Below are positions 31,044 to 43,084 of a DNA stretch of 64,000 nt, piece after piece. The stretch's first letter is position 1. The number at the start of each line of letters is the position of its first letter. The position numbers were made by a program, and so were the translations under genes. Source of the stretch: Macrolepiota albuminosa (lineage: Eukaryota > Basidiomycota > Agaricomycetes > Agaricales > Agaricaceae); contig JAMWFC010000037.1 in assembly GCA_027475525.1 (NCBI GenBank), positions 501,419-565,418 on the forward strand. The letters run 5' to 3'. The notes under the pieces are model-generated. The model ran no database searches and was not told the origin of the DNA. It saw nothing but the letters and a program-made list of their open reading frames with translations.

Positions 31044-31803
31044 TGTCATGACCCCTCCCCTCTGGAACCCCCTCGGGGCATCCCCAGAGCCCCATCCGAG
31101 AGCCTCCTTTGTCAACCCACAGCATGCCCCGCCCCCACAGCTGCCGACGCCACCATCACACGCATCAAAGACCGCCATCAGCCAGCACCCCCGGGGACCC
31201 TGCTTCATGGATCCCGGGACCAACCATCATCAACAATCAGATCACGCAGCTCACTTCCAGCCATCACGCATCACGCATCACAGCTCCCTCCATGCCAATT
31301 GATTGCGCGCCCCATACACGATCCAGGTATTCAGTCACTGTCCGCTACTCAATGCCTTCCAGGACTTATCCCAGACATCCCGGAACCCCAAGACCTGGCC
31401 CCATAGTACTTATAGCATAGTCTCCCGTTGTATTCGCTAGTCTTGATATTAACTTGAATTGTTGCGTGCCCTCTGCTTGATTGGTATGCATTGACTGGCA
31501 TGCTTTGACTGGCACGCTTGAATAACTGCGTGCTCTAAGTTTGGTACGTACTTCGCGACTTGTAACTTGTTAACTCGGTCTCGTCTTAGAACCCCCAGTT
31601 CATGACTCGACCCCCACTCAATCTCCAGCTACCTAAAACCCAAAACCTCCAGATCAAGTCCCCTCTCCCAGGACTATCCCTGTCTGCGTCTTGAACCCCA
31701 GAGTCCTAGCCCAGAGTTCCAGACACCTGAGGATCCATAGATCAAGTCCGCATTGTAAGGGCGTTGCTTTCCTGGAAAGCCCCCAACTCAGCAGAACCTG
31801 ACA
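31044..31803 (+). repeat. 5' LTR of element C
   Basis: 760 bp, TGTCATGACCCC...AACCTGACA. It differs from the 3' LTR by many substitutions, mainly transitions, and by a 14-bp insertion near 31497 (an extra TGACTGGCATGCTT-like unit). Confidence 0.93.
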
Positions 31804-33390
31804 TAATATCAAGACTCCCTCCTTACACCATTCTTGATGGCTACGTATACTCACACCTACTACCCCATGGGCTACCAGACCAACCCTTACAGGCGTCCAG
31901 TCCCCAATCATTACTCCGCACAGACCCCCCGCCCTGCCTATCCACCTCTCCTGTACAAACCCCAGTATCTCCACCGCCACTGGGCCCCTGACCCTTCCCT
32001 CTATGATCTGGGGCCCTCAGCCAGCTGGGCCTCTCCGCCCAACCTAGCCATGGCATGACCTGTGGAGGTCCCCTTGTACCGGAGCACCTGGGAGCCTGCC
32101 GGAGACCCCACCAGTTCTCAGTGGACCTTGCCCGGTTCTCCCCAGCGAGGGCCCCTTTGCACCCACCCCCTACTATGGCTACCAGCGCCTCGTTCCCCAA
32201 CCCCAAGGACCTCCCCACCCCAACTACCCCCCTCATCACTACCCAGCTGCCGCCCCACCCACTCAAACCCCTCCCTCGCCAATGAGATGACGATGCCTCG
32301 AGGAGTACGAACAGCAACAGGACGAAGTGCTCCGCTCACTCAGGATCTCACCGGAGGACTTCGCGCAATGGGCAAGGGCGCTACTCATGGAATTCGGACA
32401 CGACAACTTTGAGGGCACTCCGGAAGACTGGGCCCATTGCTTGGTCAAATTTGGGGATCGCCTCACAAGAGGAGAACTCCCAAAGCAGACTATGGTAAAG
32501 TATAGGCGCAACACAATCCTCTGCAAAGAATTGCAACAGCTGCTCAACAAAGTCCACGCGTCCCCCTCTCCTCGACCACTCAACGACCCTGCAGACCTGG
32601 GTTGCTCGATTCACATTCAACGGGAACTCCCAGAACCGGCCCCAGCTGCCCCCGCGGCCCCCACTCTGGAGCAACGACAATGGAAAGAGCGACAAAACGC
32701 CTCAGCCATACTATGGTCTCTCAACCTGCTGCCCGCACGGTAGACTTATCAACTTGCCATAGGGCTAACTCTGTTCCTAGCACCTTCAAGACCTGGGGAC
32801 AGCCCCAGAGACCCCTGGAACTGCTCCTGTGAATGGACAATGCCTGACCTCTGGCCCCGATGAACCCCAGTAGACCCCAGGTGGACACCCCTAGCACGGA
32901 TGACACATTGTGCTACATCGACGAGCTCACATGCGGCAACAACAAACAATGCCCTGCATCCGCAACCGCCCCAGCACCGCCTCCCACATCTGCCCTGGCC
33001 CCTCCGGAACCCAGCTTCCATTGCAACTCACTGCCCCACTTCGACCTACAAAATCCCCCGTGACCTCCGATGCAAGCACGACCCTCCCAGGCTGAACATC
33101 CCCCATGCAACCCGGCACCCGACCCAGCACCTGGCCCCCCTCAGACCGACCTGACACCACCGAACTCTCCCCGACTGCCTCTGCCACCCCCAGCCAAACT
33201 TTGAGAATGACCCCCAGGTCCCCCACCTCCCCTGTGTGGAGACCCAGGCCTCCCCCCAGCAGGAACAAACCCCCCTGGGACAACAGACCTCCCGGGCGTG
33301 GACCCCCAGGTGAGCCACCCAGAGGAGGCCCTCCAGGCAGGTGGGGTCCTGCCCTCAGTGCTTTTCCTCCACAAGGAGGGGGGTAACCAT
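31804..33390 (+). pseudogene. Element C leader and gag N-terminal region, broken
   Basis: Pro/Thr/Ser-rich frames in several registers (MATYTHTYYPMGYQTNPYRRP at 31837; LRISPEDFAQWARALLMEFG near 32340) give protein-like pieces interrupted by frame breaks. The N-terminal Gag of this element was probably Pro-rich. No intact frame is left. Confidence 0.5.
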
Positions 33391-34460
33391 TACTACTACT
33401 ACTACAATGCTGGCCCCCCTCCCTGCAACGCTGCTGGACCAGACAACGCTTGCGACGCCCTTACCCGTGAAGGATGTCTGGACATTCAAAAGCCCGATGC
33501 ATTCACGGGCTGGGACCCCTGAAAATGGCGTACATTCCTCACCCAATGTCTTAACATGTTTCAGGCGAAGCCACTCACGTTTCAGGTTGACAGCTCCCGG
33601 GTGGCCTTCGCTGCCTCGTACCTCCAGGGGATCGCCTTCAACCACTACATGGCCCTCATCCAGTTTGACCCTGACAACCCGGCACTTTCTTGCTGGCAAG
33701 CCTTTGTCAATGAGTTCTCCGGTAAATTCGGGATCTACGACACCGTGGCTGAGGCTGAGGACAACCTCTTCAACCTCTGGATGCGCTCTGAAGAACGTTT
33801 CACCACCTTCATCATACATTTTGAAAAGAAAGCTTACAAGACAGGTTGGAATTACAGCGCCCTTTGGTACGCCCTCCGCTGTGCACTGCCACAATGTATC
33901 AAGGACGTCCTCCGACTCGCCCTGAAACAACCCTCCTATGATGGATACAAGGCCCTCGTCATGCAGATTGACCAATGCTACTGGGAAGACCGCAGCGAGT
34001 ATTCAAACTCCTGAGCCCCCTGGAACTCTAGAGGAGGACCCCCATGGCCCTCTGGTGAAACCCCCAACCTCCAAAATCAAAACCCCGGTCCCCCCCGCGT
34101 TCCTTGGCGGCTGACCCCCGGTAAGTCGTGGCCTGCCCAATGCTAACCCCAGCAGCGGCGCCTGCCCCCAGGCCCAACTCAATGCCACCGTGGCCGCCCA
34201 CAACCTGGGCAATGTGCCAAGCCCCAAGGAACCCCCGGAAGACCCCAAAGACCTTGACTTCGCTGACAAACGGGGCAAGGTGGCCCTCTGGGCCAACCAG
34301 CTTCAAAAAAAGGGATGACCCTGGATTGGAGTTCCGAAGGATGTGCAGGAATGGCGAAGGAGGAAAGGCGTTTGCATACTCTGTGGTGAGAAAGACCATT
34401 TTATCTCTGAGTGCCCCCAACAACAGGTTATGGGATGCGCCACCTGGACCTTCGAAGGAG
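33391..34460 (+). pseudogene. Element C gag: capsid-like domain and zinc knuckle
   Basis: The capsid-type region (FKPDAFTGWDP equivalent near 33490, then MFQAKPLTFQVDSSRVAFAA and CWQAFVNEFSGKFG) runs to 34014, with TGA after WDP at about 33520. A zinc knuckle CILCGEKDHFISEC follows in another frame near 34375. Together they form a typical Gypsy Gag split by one stop and at least one frameshift. Confidence 0.75.
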
Positions 34461-34539
34461 AGGACGCCACCTACGAGTATTTGGAAAACGACCTGGCGAT
34501 TTAGATCTGGAAGACGCCCTAAATCGCAGAATCGACCCC

Positions 34540-35440
34540 GACGTCTTCTCCGCCCCGGTTTCCCATCTTTGCTCCACGACACTTGTGCAGGACACCCTCA
34601 CAGCTTACCTACCCTCCCACTCCTCGCATTCCCTCCTCCTCAACACCCGCCTCACCTCCTCCAGAATCCCCCTTAACACCCTCATCGACAGTGGCGCCAC
34701 AGACAACTTCATCGGCGAGGCATTGTCTACCTTAGCCCCAGAACCCGCTCAACAACTCCCGGTCCTGGTATGGCTCTGCCTCTTTGACGGAGATGCCTCT
34801 ACGGTGGGGGACATCACTCACTTCATGTGACAGACTCACACCCTCCAGATGTTAATAACCAAACTCCACTCCTCCACACTCCTGGTCTTAGGGCTTCCAT
34901 GGCTTCGAGACACCAACCCCCACATCAATTGGCGACGTCTCACCCTCTGCCTGACCCGGGAACCAACACCCGATGACCAGCAACTCCCCTTCGACATTCT
35001 CCACTCTCCGGACCCTACCCCGAAGGACCACCTGGACGGGCCCCCACCACTCTCTGGACTCCAGTCCCACTCGTCCCGATCCTTTGTCATCAATGCCAGG
35101 CTGGACGGTGCCCCAGAACTGATATTGGCCCTCATCGACAGCGGAGCCACTGGAGTTTTCATCAGCGATGCCCTCGACCTCCCCCATGACTCCCTTGACC
35201 AGCCCATCTGCCTGCAACACCTTGACAGCACCTCCTCCTCCTCCGGCCCCATCCAGAGGTCTCACTTGGGATGCGTGACCCTGGACAACAACTACGAGTT
35301 CACCTCCAACTTCCTGGTCACGTGACTTCATGAATTGACCCTGATGGTGCTGGGACTACCCTGGCTACGCGACACGAACCCTGACATTGACTGGAGGACG
35401 CTCACCATGACCTTCCCAGGACCCAAAGACCACCCCTTGA
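34540..35440 (+). pseudogene. Element C: two tandem aspartic protease domains
   Basis: Two retropepsin-like units lie in series. Unit 1 has LIDSGATDNFIGEAL (about 34680) and ends [20 protein letters not shown]. Unit 2 has LIDSGATGVFISDAL (about 35130) and ends [20 protein letters not shown]. Each has its own D-S-G active site and C-terminal hallmark. Stops near 34828 and 35323 break the frame. Retropepsins normally work as homodimers of one such domain; a covalent tandem would make a single-chain dimer. One unit could also be an inactive relic of duplication. Confidence 0.75.
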
Positions 35441-37480
35441 CCACCGTGCACCTCCAGGCCCTAGGGAGCGACCCAATGCCCAACACCCCTGGGGTGACAG
35501 CCACGCCACCCACACCCGTCCAAGCCCGCAAGGTCCCTGATCAACCCCCAAACATTCCTCGGAACAAGTACAAAGGGCTGAACTACCCAGGCCAGTCTCA
35601 GACACACGTCAAACCCGCTCCAGCCAATGCACCCGCGACCCTGATTGACCCAAACACACTTGACATTAGGATCATTGGAGCCGCCCCCTTTGCCCACCTC
35701 ATGAAGGATGGAACCCCCACGTTTCAGCTACACACCTCGCCATCTTTCCCGGAAGAACACCTACAAGGGGACGCTATCCCCCTGAAAAAGAAAACTGAGG
35801 AGCAGATCCTCCAAGAAGTAGTTCCCCTGGAGTATCACAAGTTTGCTGACGTATTCTCCAAAGGAGACGCCAAGGAGATTCCCCCCCACCGCCCTTATGA
35901 CCACACAATCGACCTCGAGGAAGGAGCCGCCCCCCCTTTTGGCAAGGTGTACAACATGTCGGAGGTCAAACTCTGGGCCCTCAAGGACTACCTCAATGAA
36001 ATGCTCGGTAAGGGATTCATCCAACCCTCCACCTCTGCCGCTGAAGCCCCAGTTCTATTCGCCAAGAAGAAGGACAGTTTGCTCCGACTCTGCGTTGACT
36101 ACTGGAGACTCAATAAGATCACCAAGAAGAACTGCTACCCGCTCCCGCTCATCAGCGATCTGGTTGATTGACTCTGCAGTGCCAAGGTTTACACAAAAAT
36201 TGACCTCCGCTCCGGCTACAACAATGTCTGCATTGCCCTGGGACATGAGTGGAAAACCACGTTCTGCACGTGGTATGGTCTGTTTGAGTACCTTGTGATG
36301 CCTTTTGGAATGACTAACTCCCCCGCCACGTTCCAATACTTCATGAACGACATCTTCCACGACATAAGCAACGTCTTCGTGATCGTCTACCTGGACAACA
36401 TCCTCATCTATTCTGACTTGAAGGAGGACCACCAGAAGCATGTCCGGCAAGTCCTTGAACACCTCCGGGAGCACAACCTCCATGCCAAGCCCAAGAAGTG
36501 TTCATTCCACATGAAAGAGGTTGAGTATCTTGGCGTCATCATATCTCCAAATGGCGTTCACATGGACCCCCACAAGGTCGAGGCCATCGTCAACTGGCCG
36601 CAGCCCCAGAACGTCAAGGAAGTACAATCCTTCTTGAGTTTTGCTAATTTCTACCGGAGGTTTATAGACAACTACTCCGGTATCATGAAACCCCTCAACC
36701 GGCTCACACACAAGGACGTTGCATGGAACTGGGACAGTAAGTGCCAGAGCGTCTTTAACCTACTCAAGGAGGCTTTCACAGCTGCCACAAGGACGTTGCA
36801 TGGAACTGGGACAGTAAGTGCCAGAGCGTCTTTAACCTACTCAAGGAGGCTTTCACAGCTGCCCCCGTACTCCGGCACTACAACCCCGCCCTCCCAATCA
36901 TCCTCAAATGCAACGCCTCCGACTATGCCATCGCCGGGATTCTCTTGCAGATGGGATCCGATGGTGGGAAGCCCCAGCCGGTTGCCTTCTACACCTGGGC
37001 CATGATTGACGCCAAGCTCAACTACAATATCTACAACAAGGAGCTCCTTGCCATCGTCGAAGCCTTCAAGCAATGGCGGGCCTACCTCGAGGGAGCCCGG
37101 CACCAGATCCAGGTCTACTCAGATCACAATAACCTGCAGTACTTCACCATGACCAAGCAACTTAGTCGACGGCAGGCCCAATGGTCCAAGATCCTCTCGG
37201 AGTACGACTTCACAATCCAGTACCGCCCAGGACGACTTGGAGCTAAATCCGATGCCCTCACCCGTCGACCAGATGTCTACCCCAAGAAGTCATTTGAGGC
37301 GGAACGCAATGCGTTCAATCATCGCGTGGTGATCCCTCCCAAACATCTGAATGCTGTACTGATTTTAAATGACGAAGGGACCCTGAGCCAGATCCGCCGT
37401 GCCCCCCGAGACAAGTACTTCACCAACCACGACTCCTGCAACCCCCCAATGGAACCGACCAGGACCCCGCCTTCTCCTTG
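35441..37480 (+). pseudogene. Element C RT-RNase H
   Basis: RT shows [17 protein letters not shown], motif A KIDLRSGYNN, FGMTNSPATF and motif C YLDN; the second catalytic Asp is Asn (a G-to-A change). A TGA interrupts after SDLVD at about 36168. RNase H has CNASDYAIAGILL, NKELLAIVEAF and YSDHNNLQYF. The 77-bp duplication at 36711-36864 splits the frame; removing one copy restores it. Confidence 0.85.
36711..36864. repeat. 77-bp tandem duplication no. 9
   Basis: Second copy at 36788. Lies between RT and RNase H of element C; the flanking frames become the same register when one copy is removed. Confidence 0.92.
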
Positions 37481-38833
37481 TCCCCTGACAAAAAACTCCT
37501 CCTCCAGGACGGCCGCATCTACGTCCCAGATCATGCCCGACTTTGCTACAACGTCCTCTGCCAACACCATGACCACAAGCTCTGGGGACACCCTGGAATA
37601 TGTAAGACCCTCCAACTTGTCTCCCAGACTTACTTTTGGCCAGGGTTGAAGAAGGATGTGACCTGTTACATTCGATTGTGCGAACCCTGTCTCCGGGCCA
37701 AGGTCCCCTGACACCGACCATATGGACTCCTGAAACCCCTGCCAGTCGGATGACGCCCCTGGTCCTCCATATCCCTGGATCACATCATCGAACTCCCAGA
37801 ATCTGAAGGGTTCGATGCCATTCTCGTCGTTGTGTGTAGGTTAACCAAGCAGGGCATCTTCCTACTCTGCCACACCACTGACACCGCCCCGGACTTCACC
37901 CGGCTGTTCCTTGAGCACGTCTTTGCCAAACACGGTCTCCCAGACGACATTGTCTCTGACCATGGCCCACTCTTTGTGTCCAAGTTTTGAACTTCCCTGT
38001 GTAAGGCCCTTGAAGTAAAGACTAACCTCTCTACCGCCTACCACCCCGAAACTGATGGTCAAACCAAAAGGGTCAATCAGTCTCTCAAGCAATACCTCCA
38101 GCTGTATGTCAACTACTTGCAGGACAACTGGTGTGCCGAGCTCACCTACAACAACACATTGCACTCGGCCACCAGGGTGTCATCCTTCTTTGCCAACAAG
38201 GGGTACCACCTCCGACTGACACTCTTGCTCTGGGACATCCTGTCGCACGCCGCTCACGAGGTTGCCCAGGACCTCCAGTCCCTCCATGAGTTCCTTCAGG
38301 AAGAAATTGACACCGCAAACCAGGCCTATGCAAAACACGCCAACCAAAAACGGGAAGACATCCCCGACTGGACCCCTGGGACAAAGGTATGGTTAGATTG
38401 ACGCCACCTCCGCATCTGCCAGCCCTCCCCAAAACTCGATTATAAGCGCCTCGGCCCGTTCAAAATCTTGAAGAAGGTCTCATCCCACGCCTACAAGATC
38501 AAGCTCCCCCTGGGACTTAAAGGCCTGCACCCGATATTCCACGTCCACCTCCTGGAACAACACCCCCCAGATCCCTTCTCCAAATGACACCTCAAACCTC
38601 CTCCCCCGGTTGAGGTCAAAGACAAGTACCACTACAAGGTTGAAGATATCCTTGACTCCCAGAACATTTGTGGACGACCCCACTTCCTCGTACAATGGAA
38701 GGGATACGGCCCGGAGGACAACACTTGGGAACCGTGCCAAAACCTCGAAGATGCCCTCGACAAACTCTGGGACTTCCAGCAACGGCACCTGGGAAACGAC
38801 CCTCCTGAGCGCAGGACCCACAGACGGCAGTAG
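37478..38833 (+). pseudogene. Element C integrase with C-terminal chromodomain
   Basis: Zinc region with HHDHKLWGHPG and CEPCLRAK; catalytic strings SLDHIIELP, VSDHGPLFVSKF and DGQTKRVNQ (the usual Glu is Lys). The last 60 residues, [12 protein letters not shown] through [17 protein letters not shown], are a clear chromodomain, which in chromoviruses directs insertion to modified histones. TGA codons at about 37709, 37752, 37988, 38399 and 38585 break the frame. Confidence 0.88.
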
Positions 38834-39216
38834 TGGGTGTAACCCCTGCCTCTGGGCTCAGTAGAGATTCAACTCCTATGTATATTTTCTGCCCTCCCCC
38901 TCTAGATCTTACTCCCTTTTAGTACCTTTTTTCACAGTAGCGCCCTGGAATCGGGGCAAGGTCTCTTTCCAACTTTCCTGCCAAATTACTTACACTATTC
39001 CTTTTTACTTACTCCAGCAGAACAAGTATATACATTTTTTGTTACGAGACTCGCTACCTTACAGTATAGGACACATGATGTAGCTACCAAGAAAGTTCGA
39101 AGAAGGACCCACTAGTGAGGGGTCTCCAGGCCCCCCTCCCCCTCCTCCCCCCCCCTGCTGGACCTTGACGGCCAACCCCGGGGCTCCTCCCTCTCCCGCT
39201 CCCCCAGAACATACTC
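38834..39216. other. Element C spacer after integrase
   Basis: AT-rich then C-rich (runs of CCCCCTCC near 39130) non-coding sequence between the integrase stop and the end of the antisense gene. No gene seen. Confidence 0.6.
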
Positions 39217-41030
39217 TCACAATGCCTCCTCCATCAGCTGGTCCCAGGTTGGGAGCGACTTGCCCTCGTCCAGGACCCTCTTGAACCAGGTCCCCAGCGC
39301 TGAGATGTTCCTCCGCCGGTGTGCCGAGACCAATCTCCCCAACAAGTCCAGCCCATGCTCCATCCCGGGAGTTGTCAGTTTGGGCCGCTGACCCTCCTGC
39401 AGAGAGGCTAGCACTGCAGCCGCCCCATCCAGGAGCAGGCGGTGCTCCCGGGCCCAACCTGGGAAATCAGTGCAGGAACTCAGGGAAACGGCTCGAACCA
39501 CTCACTCAAAGCCGCCATCCGGGCAATGACCACGTCCTGCAAGCTCTGAGGGGCCAGCTCCAGATGGCCTGCCCCCTGCTCCAGCTGGGCCCACAGCGCA
39601 TTCTGCTCGGCCTCCAATGCCCCCCATGCAACCCGAATCTCCTGCAGCTCCCGGACTGCCGCCCCCCGGTCCTTCTCCACCCACTGCCAAGCTGCCGCCT
39701 CCTGCCTCACTACCTCCTCGCTCTGAGCCAGGGTCGTCCGAACCCCCCACAAATGCTTGGCCATAACCTGATGGTGGTCGGCCAGCTCCCTCCTCTCCCA
39801 CTCAGCCCAGTCCACGTGCTCCTGCAGCACCGCCACGTCAACGCTCAGCGGCCGCCCCGACAAGGGGGAGAACACTGCTGGGGACAGATGCAGGGGAGGG
39901 GTTGGAAAGGGGGCCTCCTGGAAAAGTCGTGGCCGCTTGGAAGGCCCGGGGGAAGGACTGGGCGACGCCCGCCGCTTTCTCTTGTCAACACAACCCTCCC
40001 CGCTTGCCCCGGCCTGGGTTGCCCGGCACATGACTAGGACCACAGGCCAGCCCCGACTCCCCACCCCCGCCGCCCCCCTCATCCAAGACCCCCTTGTTGG
40101 GGCCCCATTCCCCCTGGAACACCCCAGCGCTCCCATCGGCGGCTTGACCACCCAGTCCCTTTCCTCCACCTCCATTCTGCATGTCACCCCCTCCCAACAG
40201 CCACCCCTGTTCCCGCACCATACAGCACGCCCTCCATAACGCTGAAATGGAACATCGCTCGTGGTTAAGGCAACATGCCTTGCACACTGACGAGTCCCTC
40301 TGCGATAATGGGCTGGAGGCCTCGAAAAGACATGGCACTAGCCGACGAGCACAGTGCACACACTGGGTTGGCATTAGCGGCGACCACAAGGTATGACGTC
40401 ACTTATCGGCCCATTACTGACGTGCCACGCATGGGTGGGCAACCCCCGGGGCCTCTCAAGGGCCTGCTCGAACAACGACTGCGACATGACTGCCCATGGG
40501 ATAACGCATGGGTGGGCAACCCCCGGGGCCTCTCAAGGGCCTGCTCGAACAACGACTGCGACATGACTGCCCATGGGATACGCAGGTCCTCTGGAACCAT
40601 TGATATGGTACCGGGGGCCATCTCTAACTGACAAAAACGTGAGGCAGCCAGACGAGGGCAAGGTGAGGGAGGAGGGTGGGGGGGCCAGACAGTCATCCGT
40701 GCGACAGTGGGCGTGGGATGACTGGGACCCGCCTGAGGAACCAACCTGGGAACCGATGCCAGGAGACTGGCCAGGTCTGCCTCGGGGACAGTCTCCAGCA
40801 GGCAACTGGGTCCCGCCTCCGGGGCAGGTGCGTTTTGTTGTTCTAAAAAGGGGGGGGTTGATCGTGCCAAGCAAGAACATGTGAATGCATCTACGTTGCT
40901 GGAAGAGTGCCGCGATGCGCTCTCTATCCAGGCAGTGCTGATACTGGGCGTCCCAGGCCTCCCATACAACTAGGGGTGTGACTTTGTCAGTGGGCAGGGT
41001 CATCAGGGAATGCGTTGGCGTACGTGACAT
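39217..41030 (-). pseudogene. Antisense gene in element C (cysteine-cluster and coiled-coil protein)
   Basis: Protein-like frames run against the element: a start at 41030 (MSRTPTHSLMTLPTDKVTPL), a Cys-rich motif near 40360-40250 (CVHCARRLVPC then VCKACCLNHERC) resembling a C6-type zinc cluster, a basic nuclear-signal-like patch (DKRKRRASPSPSPGPSKRPR), a long coiled coil (VLQEHVDWAEWERRELADHH onward) and an end at LPTWDQLMEEAL. Registers differ between pieces and 77-bp duplication no. 10 splits one. Antisense ORFs before the 3' LTR are known in some Gypsy elements; the function is unknown. It could affect transcription. Confidence 0.6.
40427..40580. repeat. 77-bp tandem duplication no. 10
   Basis: Second copy at 40504. 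Splits the antisense gene of element C. Confidence 0.9.
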
Positions 41031-41142
41031 GTTGAGTTTGATGGGAATTTTTTTTTTCAATACGTGTCAGGACACGCGCCGGATCCCACACCTGGACCCC
41101 AGCCTGGACTGCTGGCTACACATGCCTTGGAGGGTCTCGGTG

Positions 41143-41157
41143 CTGAGGGGGGGGTGA
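41143..41157 (+). promoter_or_regulatory. Polypurine tract of element C
   Basis: GCTGAGGGGGGGGTGA directly before the 3' LTR. Confidence 0.75.
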
Positions 41158-41981
41158 TGTCATGACCCCTCCCCTCCGGAACCCCCTGAGGGCATCCCCG
41201 GAGCCCCATCTGAGAGCCTCCTTTGTCAACCCACAGCGTGCCCTGCCCCCACAGCTGCCGACGCTGCCATCACATGCATCAAAGACCGCCATCAGCCAGC
41301 ACCCCCGGAGACCCTGCTTCATGGACCCCGGGACCAACTGTCATCAACAATTGGATCACGCGGCTCGCTTCCAGCCATCACGCATCACGCATCACAGCTT
41401 CCTCCACGCCAATTGATCATGCGCCCCATGTGCAATCCAGGTATTCAGTCACTGTCCACTACTCAATGCCTCTTGGGACTTATCCCAGACACCCCGGAAC
41501 CCCAAGACCTGGCCCCGTAGTACTTATAGCATAGTCCCCCATTGTATTCGCTAGTCTTGATATTAACTTGAATTGTTGCGTGCCCTCTGCTTGATTGGTA
41601 CGCATTGATAGTCCCCCATTGTATTCGCTAGTCTTGATATTAACTTGAATTGTTGCGTGCCCTCTGCTTGATTGGTACGCATTGACTGGCACGCTTGAAT
41701 AACCGTGTGCTCTAAGTTTGGTACGTACTTTGCGACTTATAATTTGCTAACTCGGTCTTGTCTTAGAACCTCTGGTTCACGACTCGACCCCCACCCAACC
41801 CCCAGCTACCCACAACCCAAAACCCCCGGACCAAGTCCCCTCTCCCAGGATTACCCCTGTCCACGTCTTGAACCCTGGAGACCTAGCCCTGGCGTTCCAG
41901 ACACCCGAGTATCCATAAATCAAGTCCACATTATAAGGGCATTGCTTTCCCAGAAAGCCTCCGACTCAGCAGAACCTGACA
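41158..41981 (+). repeat. 3' LTR of element C
   Basis: 824 bp as given, about 747 bp after removing the 77-bp duplication at 41531-41684. Followed by the GGTGC target duplication at 41982-41986. Confidence 0.93.
41531..41684. repeat. 77-bp tandem duplication no. 11
   Basis: Second copy at 41608. Inside the 3' LTR of element C; the 5' LTR lacks it at the matching place (about 31420-31480). Confidence 0.92.
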
Positions 41982-42981
41982 GGTGCGAACTACGCTGACA
42001 GCTAAGGAGCTGTCATGGATCTACCTTAGGGAGATCGTTAGGCTGCATGGGCTGCCTAGTACCATAGTGAGCAATTGTGACTCAAAGTTCACGTCCCAAT
42101 GGTGGAGGGAACTCCACAAACTGCTAGGAGCATGACTCCTCATGTCGATGTCCTTCCATCCTCAAACAGATGGGCAAACTGAGTGGGCTAACCGCAGTAT
42201 AGGCCAGATCCTGAGGGTAGTTGTTTGCCCTGACCAACGGGACTGGGTGGACTGGTGCCCACTCGCTGAGTTTGTGATTAACGTGAGTATCTCAGAGACA
42301 ACAGGGTATGCACCCTTTGAGCTCAATAGAGGGTACATGCCCTCCATGCTGCATGAAATTTGTGCTGATGGGGTGGCCCACCAAGGAGTTGTCGAGTTCG
42401 CCAGGCAGGCCCTGGAGAACATTGCGGCGGCGCATGACGCCATCATAGAGATGTGAGTCTTTCAGGCAAAAAATGCCAATCACCGTAGGTGAGCAGAACT
42501 GCCAATAGCAGTAGGAGCGTTGGTTTACTTGTCAACGCGTAACCTGAGACTCCCAAAGGGTCAGGCGAGTAAACTCTGCCCAAAATGGGTAGGCCCATAC
42601 CGTGTTCTAAACGCGGAGCCAAGTACCTCCAACTATGTGTTGGAGCTGCCTCTGGCATTACAGGAATGACACATTGTTCCAAAGTTTCACGTGTTGCTGT
42701 TGCGACCATATAGCGCGTCTGATGATGCGCTGTTCCCTAACAGGGCAACCCCGGGCCCCTATGATTTTGGGGCTTGAGACAATGATGAATGGTTTGTCAA
42801 GTGCATCATAGGGCACTGGTCTACTGAGCGTAATACGCTCAAGTTTGAGGTGCACTGGTCTTTCGGGGACACAACATGGGAGCCACACTCCCATTGCTCC
42901 AAGTTGGCGGCACTTGACCATTATTTGGAGTTGAAGAGCGTTAAGCGCCCACATCAATTAAGTAAGTGTGCCAGCGCTTAA
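41982..42981 (+). pseudogene. Element B integrase, second part
   Basis: Continues the frame broken at 31043: KELSWIYLREIVRLHGLPS, MSFHPQTDGQTEWANRS (catalytic Glu kept), and a C-terminal chromo-like block (EWFVKCIIGHW...FGDTTWEPH). In the second catalytic string the Asp pair reads SNCDSKFTS, so the first Asp is Asn. TGA stops occur near 42133, 42454, 42490, 42666 and 42776. Closely parallels element A at 7000-5864. Confidence 0.87.
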
Positions 42982-43084
42982 TTTGATTGGCAGTGCCAAT
43001 TGCGGCTTGGCTGAGTTGGTCAGCAGCTGTGGCTGAAACACGTTTTAAAAGGCGAAATTTCTTTTTTGCTTTCTTCTCTTAACC

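Larger units (their letters stand above)
31044..41981 (+). mobile_element. Ty3/Gypsy chromovirus element C, inserted in element B
   Basis: 10,938 bp with LTRs at 31044-31803 and 41158-41981, TG...CA ends, a G-rich polypurine tract (41143-41157) and 5-bp duplication GGTGC. It encodes gag, two protease-like domains, RT-RNase H, integrase with chromodomain, and an antisense gene between integrase and the 3' LTR. Many in-frame TGA codons and clear LTR divergence show it is old and dead. It is younger than element B. Confidence 0.93.

Noticed and set aside
33355..33975. A 206-residue minus-strand ORF
   Set aside because: It lies opposite element C gag with no domain of its own; it is a shadow of the gag frame.
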